Virus record (IMG/VR): IMGVR_UViG_3300032046_005475
Coordinates: 1 to 27,502 of that record
DNA: 27,502 bases
Direction: 5' to 3' (one strand)
Origin: a virus
Below are positions 1 to 6,492 of the stretch, piece by piece. Within the stretch, counting starts at the first letter, position 1; every line of letters begins with the position of its first letter. The position numbers and the translations under genes were made by a program. A model generated the notes under the pieces. The model had not been told where the DNA came from. It saw only the letters and a list, made by a program, of their open reading frames with translations, and did no database searches.

Positions 1-42
1 TTGACCGGTAATATCATAAAAAATGATAAAGGAGCAATACTC

Positions 43-285
43 ATGGTAATGATTAGATTAAAGGTAGAGGTAATAAAAAATTGGCTGAAAAACAAAACGA
101 CACCTCCAAGGAATTCTGAAGAGATGGCCGATCAACTTGGAATCAGCCAGAGTCTTTTCTCAATGATTCTTTCAGATAAGCGTCAGGTTACTCCTTCGGT
201 CCTACGCAAACTCTGTGAGCTTACCGGCTATGATGTCGGCGATCTTTGTTTTTATGACCGCAGCAGAGATCCGGTAGAAGAATAA
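43..285 (+). CDS. XRE-type helix-turn-helix regulator
   Basis: An 80-residue protein that probably binds DNA as a small Cro/CI-like regulator. Residues about 25-60 fit a classic XRE helix-turn-helix: SEEMADQLGIS is the first helix and turn, QSLFSMILSDKR the recognition helix, and the TPSVLRKLCELTG helix follows, as in lambda-repressor-like domains. The reading frame is open upstream to base 1 (TTG), but the ATG at 43 is preceded by AAAGGAG at 28-34, so I place the start there. It is the first gene of a co-directional cluster and ends 57 bp before the next start. No partner repressor on the other strand is visible, so its role in a lysis/lysogeny switch is only inference. Confidence 0.85.
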   Translation: MVMIRLKVEVIKNWLKNKTTPPRNSEEMADQLGISQSLFSMILSDKRQVTPSVLRKLCELTGYDVGDLCFYDRSRDPVEE

Positions 286-342
286 CCGCTACCTATATTA
301 TAAACCACTTTTTCGATTTTGTGGGAGATAAAAGGAGAGCGC

Positions 343-747
343 ATGTCAGGAAAACCCACCGTAAAGAATGAACTCACTGAAGAACTCATGGAAGCAGTAT
401 CTATACTCAGCAACTTTTCCTCCGATATTGATGCAGTTATCTCAAACCTAAATATCAATGAAACCTTGGATCACGAAAATGACAGACTTCGCAACGAAGC
501 GGTGGGTTTTTTTCTTGATTCCTTGGAAGCTTATAACGCAAAAGACTACGAAGGCATGCAGAAATTTATTCATGCTGGCATTCAAAAAATGCACCAACAA
601 GCCGAAATTGATTTTAAGGATGATAAGCCACGCGTTGATGTCAGGATCAAGCTTTCTGAGGTGCGCTGCAAAGCGGTTTTTAATCAGGGAAGCATCCTTA
701 AACTTATAGGTAAACTCGGAGGAAGAAATGCAGGCAGTTCAAGATGA
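343..747 (+). CDS. hypothetical phage protein, acidic helical
   Basis: I do not recognise this 134-residue protein. It is acidic and looks mostly helical for residues 1-100, then has a basic C-terminal stretch (KLIGKLGGRNAGSSR). The start was set at ATG 343 because AAAGGAGAG lies at 331-339; an in-frame ATG at 319 has no such site. The 3' end overlaps the next gene by 20 bp, which suggests translational coupling. It has no signal peptide, membrane segment or Cys cluster. Its position behind an XRE regulator suggests an early regulatory or accessory role, but no function can be given. Confidence 0.7.
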   Translation: MSGKPTVKNELTEELMEAVSILSNFSSDIDAVISNLNINETLDHENDRLRNEAVGFFLDSLEAYNAKDYEGMQKFIHAGIQKMHQQAEIDFKDDKPRVDVRIKLSEVRCKAVFNQGSILKLIGKLGGRNAGSSR

Positions 748-919
748 GATTATTGATTTGAATCGGGCCTGTCAGATCATCGGCATTTCCGTAGGTTATG
801 CCTACCAGATTTACCATACCTGGCCGAATTACGGCGTCAGGATCCTCAAGCATCAGCCAAACGCCAGGCCGCGATTCTATACGGAAGACATCTACCGAAT
901 GATGGAGAGCCGGAAATAA
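728..919 (+). CDS. small helix-turn-helix DNA-binding protein (excisionase-like)
   Basis: A 63-residue protein with a MerR/excisionase-like winged-helix look. DLNRACQIIGISVGYAYQIYH (residues 10-30) reads as a helix-turn-helix, followed by a short wing containing RPRFYTEDIYRMM. This layout (activate a helix-turn-helix, then an aromatic R-P-R-F-Y-x-x-D-I wing) is typical of small phage DNA-binding proteins such as Xis or Cox. The ribosome site GGAGGAAG (719-725) sits just before ATG 728, inside the end of the previous gene. No integrase is seen in the window, so the excisionase label is a fold guess, not a demonstrated role. Confidence 0.7.
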   Translation: MQAVQDEIIDLNRACQIIGISVGYAYQIYHTWPNYGVRILKHQPNARPRFYTEDIYRMMESRK

Positions 920-931
920 AAGAGGTGCCTC

Positions 932-1405
932 GTGAATCCCCTCGATCGAATCATCGCACAAGTCAAAGAAGATATCTTCCCCTTTGCCATAGGGGCAATG
1001 ATTCTCGCCTTTATTTTTCTCAGCTTAACGCTCGCGCGGGCGCAGGTTCCTGTCCCGGAGAATCTCTGGCAAGGGTTAATCGCCGAGGACGTCTCTGGAG
1101 GATATACAGGTATGTATGCAGTAGCGTGCTGCGTAAGGAATCGATTGAACAGTGGGATGAATCATGGCCTCTGCGCCTTAAAGCGCAAGGACCTTGCCTC
1201 GTTCTGCAGGAAGGAGGGGCCCCGGGCTGAAAAGGTAGCAAAAGAGATAGTCGCAAAGGTATTTTACGAAGGCGCGCCGGACGTCACGCACGGCGCAACC
1301 CATTACGAAGCCGTGGAAAGATACGGCTTGCCGAAATGGGCAAAGAGGATGAGCGTGACGGTTAAAATCGGAGAGCATACGTTTTTTAGGAGAGGCCTCA
1401 AATGA
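932..1405 (+). CDS. membrane-anchored SleB/CwlJ-like cell wall hydrolase (endolysin)
   Basis: Probably the phage lysin, cleaving peptidoglycan. Residues about 16-38 form one hydrophobic segment ending in ARAQ, consistent with a signal-anchor or cleavable Sec signal. The rest matches the SleB-type hydrolase_2 family: Glu52 in AEDVSGGYTGMYAVACCVRNR aligns with the catalytic Glu of the family's E-A-R-G-E block. Later DVTHGATHYEA and WAKRMSVTVKIGEHTFF match the C-terminal family blocks (G-A-T-H-Y, I-G-x-H-x-F). The start is GTG 932 with AAAGAGGTG upstream. The stop overlaps a one-helix protein (1402-1515), forming a probable lysis pair. If the N-terminal helix is a signal anchor, release from the membrane could time lysis. 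Confidence 0.85.
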   Translation: MNPLDRIIAQVKEDIFPFAIGAMILAFIFLSLTLARAQVPVPENLWQGLIAEDVSGGYTGMYAVACCVRNRLNSGMNHGLCALKRKDLASFCRKEGPRAEKVAKEIVAKVFYEGAPDVTHGATHYEAVERYGLPKWAKRMSVTVKIGEHTFFRRGLK

Positions 1406-1515
1406 ACGACTACTATAAGGGAAGATTTGCCGATTCCGTCCACGAAGCAATCATCGTGGTGGCTTGCGGAGTGCTGGCAGGTGTACTCATACTCATAGGA
1501 GTGTTGTGTAAATGA
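1402..1515 (+). CDS. small single-helix membrane protein (holin-like candidate)
   Basis: A 37-residue protein starting at ATG 1402, overlapping the lysin stop codon (ATGA), with AGGAG at 1389-1393. Residues 14-35 (EAIIVVACGVLAGVLILIGVL) are a clear transmembrane helix, preceded by a short polar N-terminus with DYYKGR. Tiny one-helix proteins next to endolysins are often holins or lysis regulators; here the link rests only on position and topology. Its stop codon overlaps the next start by four bases. Confidence 0.6.
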   Translation: MNDYYKGRFADSVHEAIIVVACGVLAGVLILIGVLCK

Positions 1516-1661
1516 ACCCCAAAGACAAGGCTTTTCTGAATCAAATCTATCAGAAGTATTACGGCAAACAGACGGATATATCCGAGCGCGAGCATGAAGA
1601 GCGCGTCCTGAAATTCGACGAGCGGAGGGGTGCGGCGAGGGAAGGAGAGGAATTATCATGA
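1512..1661 (+). CDS. small charged protein, unknown
   Basis: A 49-residue, strongly charged protein (MNPKDKAFLNQIYQKYYGKQ at the start, then acidic/basic helix with EREHEERVLKFDERRG). ATG 1512 overlaps the previous stop, and its own stop overlaps the nuclease start at 1658 (ATGA), so it sits in a chain of coupled small genes. There is no recognised domain. Its in-register overlaps on both ends are the main reason to believe that it is translated. Confidence 0.55.
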   Translation: MNPKDKAFLNQIYQKYYGKQTDISEREHEERVLKFDERRGAAREGEELS

Positions 1662-2755
1662 TTGATCTTGCAAAAATTATTGAGCAATTGGTATTAGAAG
1701 ACAATGAGAAACGCGGTAAGAACTACGGCCCCCGGGATCATTTCTGGGCGAGCGATGTCTTTAAATGTAAGCGCGCATTATTCTATGAATTTAAACTGGA
1801 TATTCCAAAGAAAGCCTTAGATGCGCGGGCCCTGATGATCTTTAAGGCTGGGGATGCCTTTCATGATCTGGTAAAAAATTATCTCTGGCGTTCTGGGGTT
1901 TTGCGTCAAGAAGAGGCACGTCTTCCGCAAACCGCAAAAACTGAACTTAATCTTACCGGCCGTTTTGATGCGATGGTTTCTACTACTCCGGAAGGTGATC
2001 GAGAACTCGTGGAAATCAAGAGCATCAGTCATTTTGGTTTTGAGGATATGTCAGAACCAAAGGAAGAATGGCTCGGCCAGCTGATGATCTATATGCATTA
2101 TCTCGGGGTTAAGAATGGAGTTATTTTTGCCATCAATAAAAATACTTCTGAGATGAAGCAGTGGTCTATCGACTACGATGAGAAAGTCTTTGCAAAAGCC
2201 AAGGGCTATTTTCTTGAGGTGGCAAAATTCATCAAAAAAAATAAGGAACCAGAACGGCCTTTCGCACGTGACAGTTGGCAATGCGGTTATTGTAAGTTCA
2301 ATGGCCATTGTTGGCGCGATTGTCCTATCCCTGAACCGCCTGCTTTTAAGATTGATGCTACTATTGAACCGCCTTCCCAAGAGGTCCTCGAATCAGCGAT
2401 CAACGCTTATTGCTCGCTTGATGAACAGCTTAAGATGCTCAGAAAAGAATATGAATCAGCAAAGATGATTGTCGAGATTTATTTCAAGACAAGCATCGAA
2501 AAGACTGTTTCAAGCAGTAATTTTTCAATCGAGAGAATCCAGCGGCAGAATGTCAATTACGATCCCGAGAAACTCCGCCGAGGTTTAGGTTCCGAAAAAT
2601 TTGCCCTTATCAGCAACCCCTCATCGACGTTAATTAAACAAGCGTTAAAAGAAGGACTTGTGGATCCTACGGTGGTTGAAAAAACTAAATCTTACGAATA
2701 TACCGAGATTCTAAAAATCAAAAATGGAGAAAGGAAGGCGACAAATGCCGATTAA
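1658..2755 (+). CDS. Cas4/RecB-like PD-(D/E)XK nuclease with Cys cluster
   Basis: A 365-residue nuclease, probably acting in phage recombination or replication. Catalytic-core residues of the PD-(D/E)XK fold are visible: His69, Asp104 in GRFDAMV, Glu119-x-Lys121 in LVEIKS, and Gln141...Tyr145 in QLMIYMHYLG. One Cys (Cys37, FKCKRALFYEF) near the N-terminus plus Cys209, Cys212, Cys218 and Cys222 near residue 210-222 (WQCGYCKFNGHCWRDC) match the Fe-S cluster pattern of Cas4 and AddB nucleases. The last 130 residues are helical and not assigned. Start ATG 1658 follows GAAGGAGAGG and overlaps the previous stop. There are no cas1/cas2 genes or repeats nearby, so a CRISPR role is not indicated. Confidence 0.85.
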   Translation: MIDLAKIIEQLVLEDNEKRGKNYGPRDHFWASDVFKCKRALFYEFKLDIPKKALDARALMIFKAGDAFHDLVKNYLWRSGVLRQEEARLPQTAKTELNLTGRFDAMVSTTPEGDRELVEIKSISHFGFEDMSEPKEEWLGQLMIYMHYLGVKNGVIFAINKNTSEMKQWSIDYDEKVFAKAKGYFLEVAKFIKKNKEPERPFARDSWQCGYCKFNGHCWRDCPIPEPPAFKIDATIEPPSQEVLESAINAYCSLDEQLKMLRKEYESAKMIVEIYFKTSIEKTVSSSNFSIERIQRQNVNYDPEKLRRGLGSEKFALISNPSSTLIKQALKEGLVDPTVVEKTKSYEYTEILKIKNGERKATNAD

Positions 2756-3938
2756 AACTATCTCAGATATCCGGCGTTGCCCGCGGCTCGGGCATATCCG
2801 GTTAGGTATCAAGAAAGTTTCAGAGAAGACTGGTAAGGAATATCCGGCTGAAGTTGATTATTTTATTCTTGATCCCCAGACTGGTGATCAGGGGCGCAAT
2901 GATCAGTTGAAAGTTCAGTTTAAGGAACTCTATGGCGAAAAGCCTACCGCCATTAAAATCATGTTCCCGCCGGTTGAGGCAGAGATATTCTTTCAACAAT
3001 GGTACAAGCGTTATGGATCGGGGACATTACTCAAATGTAAAGGTGACGGTGAAACCGCCGTCTGCGCGCTTCCTGAATTTGCTGAAGGCCTTGAGGTTGT
3101 TGGTAAAGACGAAATGGGACTTACCAAGGTTGAATGCCTTGGTCCTGAGTGTATCTATCAAAAGGATAATTCCTGCAACCGACTAGGGGCGTTGCAAATC
3201 CTCTTACCTGAGTTATCAGGGATAGGGGTTTGGCAAATCAGCACCGGGTCCTGGAATTCCATTGTCAATCTGAACTCTGCACTGGATTGGTTGAGGGGGC
3301 TTTGCGGAAGATTCGCCATGCTCCCCATCACGTTGCGCCGGGTGCCTACGGATATTTCCTACGAGGGGAAGAAATCCAAACATTATATTATGCAAATCGA
3401 CTTGGAAAATGCCAGTATCGAACAGTTGCAAAAGGCAGCTTTGATTTCCCCAGAAAAGGCGGCAATAGGCGCTTTGCCGGCTCCTGATGAAACCAAGGAT
3501 CCTTTACTCTATTCAGAGGCTGAAAATGGCAAGGGAAGCGTCCCTGCAGTCGAGAAGGTCAAAGAAACCTTCAGTGCTCAGGTTATCAATGAAGAAAATA
3601 TTGTCCCGGGGCCCGCGCCTTTAACGGTAGGTGAAGCGTTGAAGATCAAGTTGCAGGAGGGGAAAGAAACCAAGCCTTTTGACGTGAGGGGGATCCTCTC
3701 TGATGCCAAAACAGAAACCTTTACCAAGAAGGATAAGACTAAAGGCGAAGTTACTCATTATATTATCTCATCGGAAGACAACAGTGACTGGATGACAATC
3801 TCCAAATGGGGTAAATGCGCTGACAATGTTCGGATTGGTGATCTGGTGGTATTTGAGAATGTCAAAATCAGTATATTTAAGGGAGAAAGAAAACATCTCG
3901 CCTTAGCAGTCTCGTTATTAAAAGCAGTTGAAAACTAA
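2745..3938 (+). CDS. Gp3-like (recombination directionality factor family) protein with OB-fold tail
   Basis: A 397-residue protein overlapping the nuclease end by 11 bp; ATG 2745 follows GAAAGGAAGG, better than the in-frame ATG 2724 inside the nuclease. The middle carries a Cys group (Cys98, Cys107, Cys131, Cys136, Cys144) that could bind zinc, followed by STGSWNSIVNLNSALDWL and CGRFAMLPITLRRVP, a block I associate with the Gp3-like/'metal-binding hydrolase' family that includes phage recombination directionality factors. The last ~90 residues (PFDVRGIL ... WMTISKWGKCADNVRIGDLVVFENVKI) read as an OB fold like ssDNA-binding domains. Together with the Cas4-like nuclease this suggests a DNA recombination pair. 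Family placement is from memory of motifs; the biochemical role is inferred. Confidence 0.6.
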   Translation: MPIKTISDIRRCPRLGHIRLGIKKVSEKTGKEYPAEVDYFILDPQTGDQGRNDQLKVQFKELYGEKPTAIKIMFPPVEAEIFFQQWYKRYGSGTLLKCKGDGETAVCALPEFAEGLEVVGKDEMGLTKVECLGPECIYQKDNSCNRLGALQILLPELSGIGVWQISTGSWNSIVNLNSALDWLRGLCGRFAMLPITLRRVPTDISYEGKKSKHYIMQIDLENASIEQLQKAALISPEKAAIGALPAPDETKDPLLYSEAENGKGSVPAVEKVKETFSAQVINEENIVPGPAPLTVGEALKIKLQEGKETKPFDVRGILSDAKTETFTKKDKTKGEVTHYIISSEDNSDWMTISKWGKCADNVRIGDLVVFENVKISIFKGERKHLALAVSLLKAVEN

Positions 3939-3955
3939 AAAAGGAGAAGGTTAAT

Positions 3956-4459
3956 ATGAAAAAAAAGGATACTGTCCTAAGCATACTGCAAGAGATCAGA
4001 AATCTCTTGAAGCAGGAAACAATATCCACGAAGGTTATTTTACCGGCTCCGCGTCAAATCAATGACCGTTTCATTGACAACAATGACGGAACCATCAGCG
4101 ATAAGCAGTTCAATGTTATCTGGGTAAAAGATCCTACGGTCTTAGGAGCAGTTTTTCAAAAAACAATGACCTTTGAGGAGGCAAAGGAGGCTTGCGAAAA
4201 ACTTTCCTACGCGGGTTATAACAGTGGGTGGAGGCTGCCCACGATAGAGGAGCTGCGTTCGATCATAGATTATTCACGGTCTGATCCGGCCTGGGATACA
4301 GACGTTTTTGCCGGAAAACATAACGACTGGTACTGGACAAGCACACCCTGCGCTTGGGATTCGGACGCCGCGTGGTGCGTGGGCTCCGTCAACGGCGTCG
4401 TGTTCTACGACCATAAGTACGGTCATTACTATGTGCGGCCAGTCCGCTCCAGCCAGTGA
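3956..4459 (+). CDS. DGR target protein 1 (DUF1566, C-type-lectin fold)
   Basis: A 167-residue protein whose C-terminal 30 residues are encoded by a diversified repeat. Residues 1-28 are a charged helix, and 38-167 are a DUF1566 domain: RFIDNNDGTISD, VLGAVFQKTMTFEEAKEAC, GWRLPTIEEL, NDWYWTST, AAWCV and YVRPVRSSQ. This domain has the C-type-lectin-like fold in known DGR variable proteins, with the VR forming the ligand-binding surface. Variable residues lie between Val142 and Tyr159. There is no signal peptide, membrane helix or tail-fibre domain. AAGGAG at 3941-3946 precedes ATG 3956. It is paralogous to the next gene. Confidence 0.93.
   Translation: MKKKDTVLSILQEIRNLLKQETISTKVILPAPRQINDRFIDNNDGTISDKQFNVIWVKDPTVLGAVFQKTMTFEEAKEACEKLSYAGYNSGWRLPTIEELRSIIDYSRSDPAWDTDVFAGKHNDWYWTSTPCAWDSDAAWCVGSVNGVVFYDHKYGHYYVRPVRSSQ
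4367..4455 (+). repeat. DGR variable repeat VR1
   Basis: An 89-bp copy of the template repeat at 5484-5572. I aligned the two by hand without gaps: 14 mismatches, all at positions that are A in the template (for example AAC to GTC, TTC, TAC or GAC; AAT to GGT). Nine of ten template AAY codons are changed. The last 22 bp and the first 15 bp are identical, as expected for the conserved ends including the initiation-of-mutagenic-homing region. The reading frame stays open and ends two codons later. Confidence 0.95.
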
Positions 4460-4498
4460 TTGACGGTTTGACAATTTAACCTTTAAAAGGAGAGAAGT

Positions 4499-4960
4499 AT
4501 GGCAAAGACAAAAACAGCAAAGAAAGAGGTACTACCGGAGGCACGTTTTATCGACAACAAGAACAATATCATCACCGACCGCAAAACAGGTCTGGAGATT
4601 ACCCAGGACCCTACGGTTCTTGGAGAGATATTCAAGAAGCAGATGACATTCGAGGAAGCGGAGAAGGCCTGCGCCGCACTTGATTTCGCAGGTCATAAGG
4701 ACTGGCGGTTGCCGACCGTGGAAGAGATCTGCGGCATGGTTGATCGTACGAAACATGATCCTTGTTACGATACCAAAATCTTCAAGGGCAAATTCGATGA
4801 TTGGTATTGGAGTAACGAAACTTGTGTCTGGAATAAAGATGCCGCGTGGTGCGTGCACTCCGGCAACGGCTACGTGGACGGCCTCCGTAAGTTCAATCAT
4901 GTCTATGTGCGGCCAGTCCGCTCCAGCCAGTGTCATTTTGCCCCTTTGCCAGTGAGGTAG
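4499..4960 (+). CDS. DGR target protein 2 (DUF1566, C-type-lectin fold)
   Basis: A 153-residue paralogue of the preceding target. A 14-residue Lys-rich start is followed by DUF1566 blocks: RFIDNKNNIITDRKTGLEIT, PTVLGEIFKKQMTFEEAEKAC, DWRLPTVEEICGM, DDWYWSNETCVW, AAWCVHS and YVRPVRSSQ. The VR begins at residue 115. Unlike target 1 it continues nine residues past the VR (ending CHFAPLPVR). AAAAGGAGAG directly upstream gives a strong ribosome site. There is no export signal or fibre domain. The gene ends six bases before the avd start, indicating one transcript for target, accessory protein and probably RT. Confidence 0.93.
   Translation: MAKTKTAKKEVLPEARFIDNKNNIITDRKTGLEITQDPTVLGEIFKKQMTFEEAEKACAALDFAGHKDWRLPTVEEICGMVDRTKHDPCYDTKIFKGKFDDWYWSNETCVWNKDAAWCVHSGNGYVDGLRKFNHVYVRPVRSSQCHFAPLPVR
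4841..4929 (+). repeat. DGR variable repeat VR2
   Basis: A second 89-bp variable copy of the 5484-5572 template. Gap-free hand alignment gives 14 mismatches, all at template adenines, including one in a CAT codon (to CGT) and changes in eight of ten AAY codons. Mutated positions overlap those of VR1 but the outcomes differ, so the two repeats were diversified independently. The 3' 22 bp are identical in TR, VR1 and VR2. Confidence 0.95.
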
Positions 4961-4966
4961 TTGAAT

Positions 4967-5338
4967 ATGAGTACCGCATACGAAGGATTGCCGATTTATA
5001 GAGCAGCGATTGATATGGTCGTTTATTTTGAGACGATCGTCCGCGGATTCTCTCGGTATCACAAATATACGAGCGGTACAGAATTGCGCAACCTTTCGTA
5101 TACGGTTCTTGTTTTGATCGCACAGGCGAATATTAGAGTTGACAGAGAAAATAGGCTCAAATCTGCCCTGGATAAGCTTCAGGAACTCAAAATCAGGGTT
5201 CAGGTGTGCGCGGAAATTAAAGCTTTCCGGAGACCGAACAATTTTCCTACGGCCACCAGGAAGGTTATTGAAATATCAAAGCAATGCGAAGGATGGCTAA
5301 GGAGTTGCCAGAATCCTGGAAGATCAGAATCTTCATAG
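4967..5338 (+). CDS. avd: DGR accessory variability determinant (Avd)
   Basis: A 123-residue, basic, all-helical protein matching the Avd/four-helix-bundle family: YEGLPIYRAAIDMVVYFETI (helix 1), then FSRYHKYTSGTELRN, a family hallmark linking helices 1 and 2, SYTVLVLIAQANIRVD (helix 2), RLKSALDKLQELKIRVQVC (helix 3) and RKVIEISKQCEGWLRSC (helix 4). In the Bordetella phage DGR, Avd forms a pentamer that binds the RT and is required for mutagenic homing. I start at ATG 4967 with AGTGAGGT upstream rather than the TTG at 4961. It lies between the second target and the template repeat, the normal DGR order. Confidence 0.93.
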   Translation: MSTAYEGLPIYRAAIDMVVYFETIVRGFSRYHKYTSGTELRNLSYTVLVLIAQANIRVDRENRLKSALDKLQELKIRVQVCAEIKAFRRPNNFPTATRKVIEISKQCEGWLRSCQNPGRSESS

Positions 5339-5350
5339 GAGAGTGCGAAC

Positions 5351-5461
5351 ATGAAGCCACTGGGCGCTCATGCCACCAGTAAGACAGGTATAAGAACACA
5401 AGAAGCAGTACTGCAAGGATCTGCTTCTGATGGCCGGAAACGGCATCAAGTGCGTGAGTAA
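5351..5461 (+). CDS. possible small ORF between avd and TR
   Basis: A 36-codon open frame (starts MKPLGAHATSKTG, ends RKRHQVRE) with a good AGGAGAG site at 5338-5343 and ATG at 5351, in the stretch between avd and the template repeat. It has no recognised domain and is basic. It could be a real peptide or simply part of the noncoding TR transcript leader that DGR cDNA priming needs. I report it because of the ribosome site; confidence is low. Confidence 0.3.
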   Translation: MKPLGAHATSKTGIRTQEAVLQGSASDGRKRHQVRE

Positions 5462-5483
5462 GTAGTGCGCTGTCGCGTGTTGG

Positions 5484-5572
5484 GCCGCGTGGTGCGTGAA
5501 CTCCAACAACGGCAACGTGAACAACAACCATAAGAACAATCATAACTATGTGCGGCCAGTCCGCTCCAGCCA
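5484..5572 (+). repeat. DGR template repeat (TR)
   Basis: The invariant 89-bp donor of the two VRs. Read in the VR frame it is Asn-rich: ten AAC/AAT codons, two CAT and one AAG fall in the central part. AAY codons are typical of DGR templates because A-randomisation gives many amino acids but no stop. The first 15 bp contain no adenine, and the end (GTGCGGCCAGTCCGCTCCAG and flanking bases) is shared by all three copies. The 3' end overlaps the first codons of the RT open frame in another frame. Confidence 0.95.
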
Positions 5573-6492
5573 ACGGCTCATCAAGCATTTTTTCGTTCGA
5601 GAATATCCACCGGGCATATCTCAACTGCCGGAGGAATAAACGTGGAACTATCAATGCGCTGCGGTTTGAATTTAATGCTGCTGAAAACCTGCTTAAGCTC
5701 GAACGAGAACTTAATGATTACACCTACCATGATTCATACGCCTGCCGAAGAAACAAAGGAACCCATGCCGCCGTCATCCGGCTTCAGAAATTTACCCGCC
5801 AAATAACCAAGAACGGCAAGACCCGCGCATATTTTTTACAGTTGGACATCAAGGACTTTTTTCCAAATATTGATAAGGAAATCCTTTTCCAGTTGATCGC
5901 ACGTAAGGTGAGGAGTTCGGATATCCTCTGGCTTACTCGCATAGTAATCTTTTGGGATTGCACTAAATCATACGTTACTCGAGGCGGTTCTTCATTGCTC
6001 CGTCGTGTCCCTACGCACAAAAGTCTGTTTGGAAAGAATAATGAACGTGGTCTGCCGATAGGAAATCTTACCAGCCAATTTGCCGCTAACGTCTATCTAA
6101 ACGAACTGGATCAGTTTGTGAAGCATCGGTTGAAGGCGCATTATTATCTGCGATATGTTGATGATTTTGTGATCCTGCATACTGATTCGGAACAACTCAA
6201 CAGATGGCGCGGAGAGATTAGTGCGTTTTTGGCACAAAGGTTGAATTTACGGCTGCATCCAACACGGCATAAGCTTTTGTCGGTATCGAACGGAGTTGAC
6301 TTCTTGGGATACATTGTTCGGCCAGGATATATTTTGGTTAGAAAAAGGGTGGTAAACAACCTAAAGTCTAAACTAAAGGAATTGAGAAATTATCCCGATA
6401 AATTAAGGGATTCTATTGCATCTTATCTGGGCCATTTTAAACACGCAAACAGTTATCGCTTGGTTAACAGTTTAGGCTTATGGAAAATTTAA
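5548..6492 (+). CDS. DGR reverse transcriptase, missing the motif 1-2 segment
   Basis: A 314-residue RT that copies the TR into adenine-mutagenised cDNA in DGRs. Motif 3 is LQLDIKDFF (catalytic Asp100); LPIGNLTSQ (169-177) is the DGR-specific form of RT motif 4; YVDD (203-206) is the catalytic motif 5; then NGVDFLGYIVRP and a basic thumb. However, after NLLKLERELNDYTY (47-60) the protein jumps directly to HDSYACRRNKGTHAAV. In Bordetella phage Brt and relatives about 45 residues lie between, including the PK.R and F.DR.V.H blocks of motifs 1-2. The deletion is in frame. The first ATG (5548) lies within the TR and has no clear ribosome site, so the true start is uncertain. Confidence 0.9.
   Translation: MCGQSAPANGSSSIFSFENIHRAYLNCRRNKRGTINALRFEFNAAENLLKLERELNDYTYHDSYACRRNKGTHAAVIRLQKFTRQITKNGKTRAYFLQLDIKDFFPNIDKEILFQLIARKVRSSDILWLTRIVIFWDCTKSYVTRGGSSLLRRVPTHKSLFGKNNERGLPIGNLTSQFAANVYLNELDQFVKHRLKAHYYLRYVDDFVILHTDSEQLNRWRGEISAFLAQRLNLRLHPTRHKLLSVSNGVDFLGYIVRPGYILVRKRVVNNLKSKLKELRNYPDKLRDSIASYLGHFKHANSYRLVNSLGLWKI

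Noticed and set aside
925-1230. Plus-strand frame of 101 codons overlapping the lysin
   Set aside because: Arg/Gly/Ser-rich translation without a domain, in another frame of the supported SleB-like gene.
1658-2755. CRISPR-Cas locus because of the Cas4-like nuclease
   Set aside because: No cas1, cas2 or effector genes and no repeat-spacer array are present; stand-alone Cas4-like nucleases are common in phages.
4468-4473. TTGACA between the two DGR targets, as a possible promoter
   Set aside because: The position where a -10 box should lie is occupied by the ribosome site AAAAGGAGAG with no TATAAT-like sequence.
4532-5062. Minus-strand frame of 176 codons across DGR target 2
   Set aside because: It is antisense to a gene with a clear DUF1566 domain and VR, with no domain of its own.
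5265-5654. Minus-strand frame over the TR
   Set aside because: It results from the adenine-rich TR read backwards; no family motif, and it would cut across avd, TR and RT.
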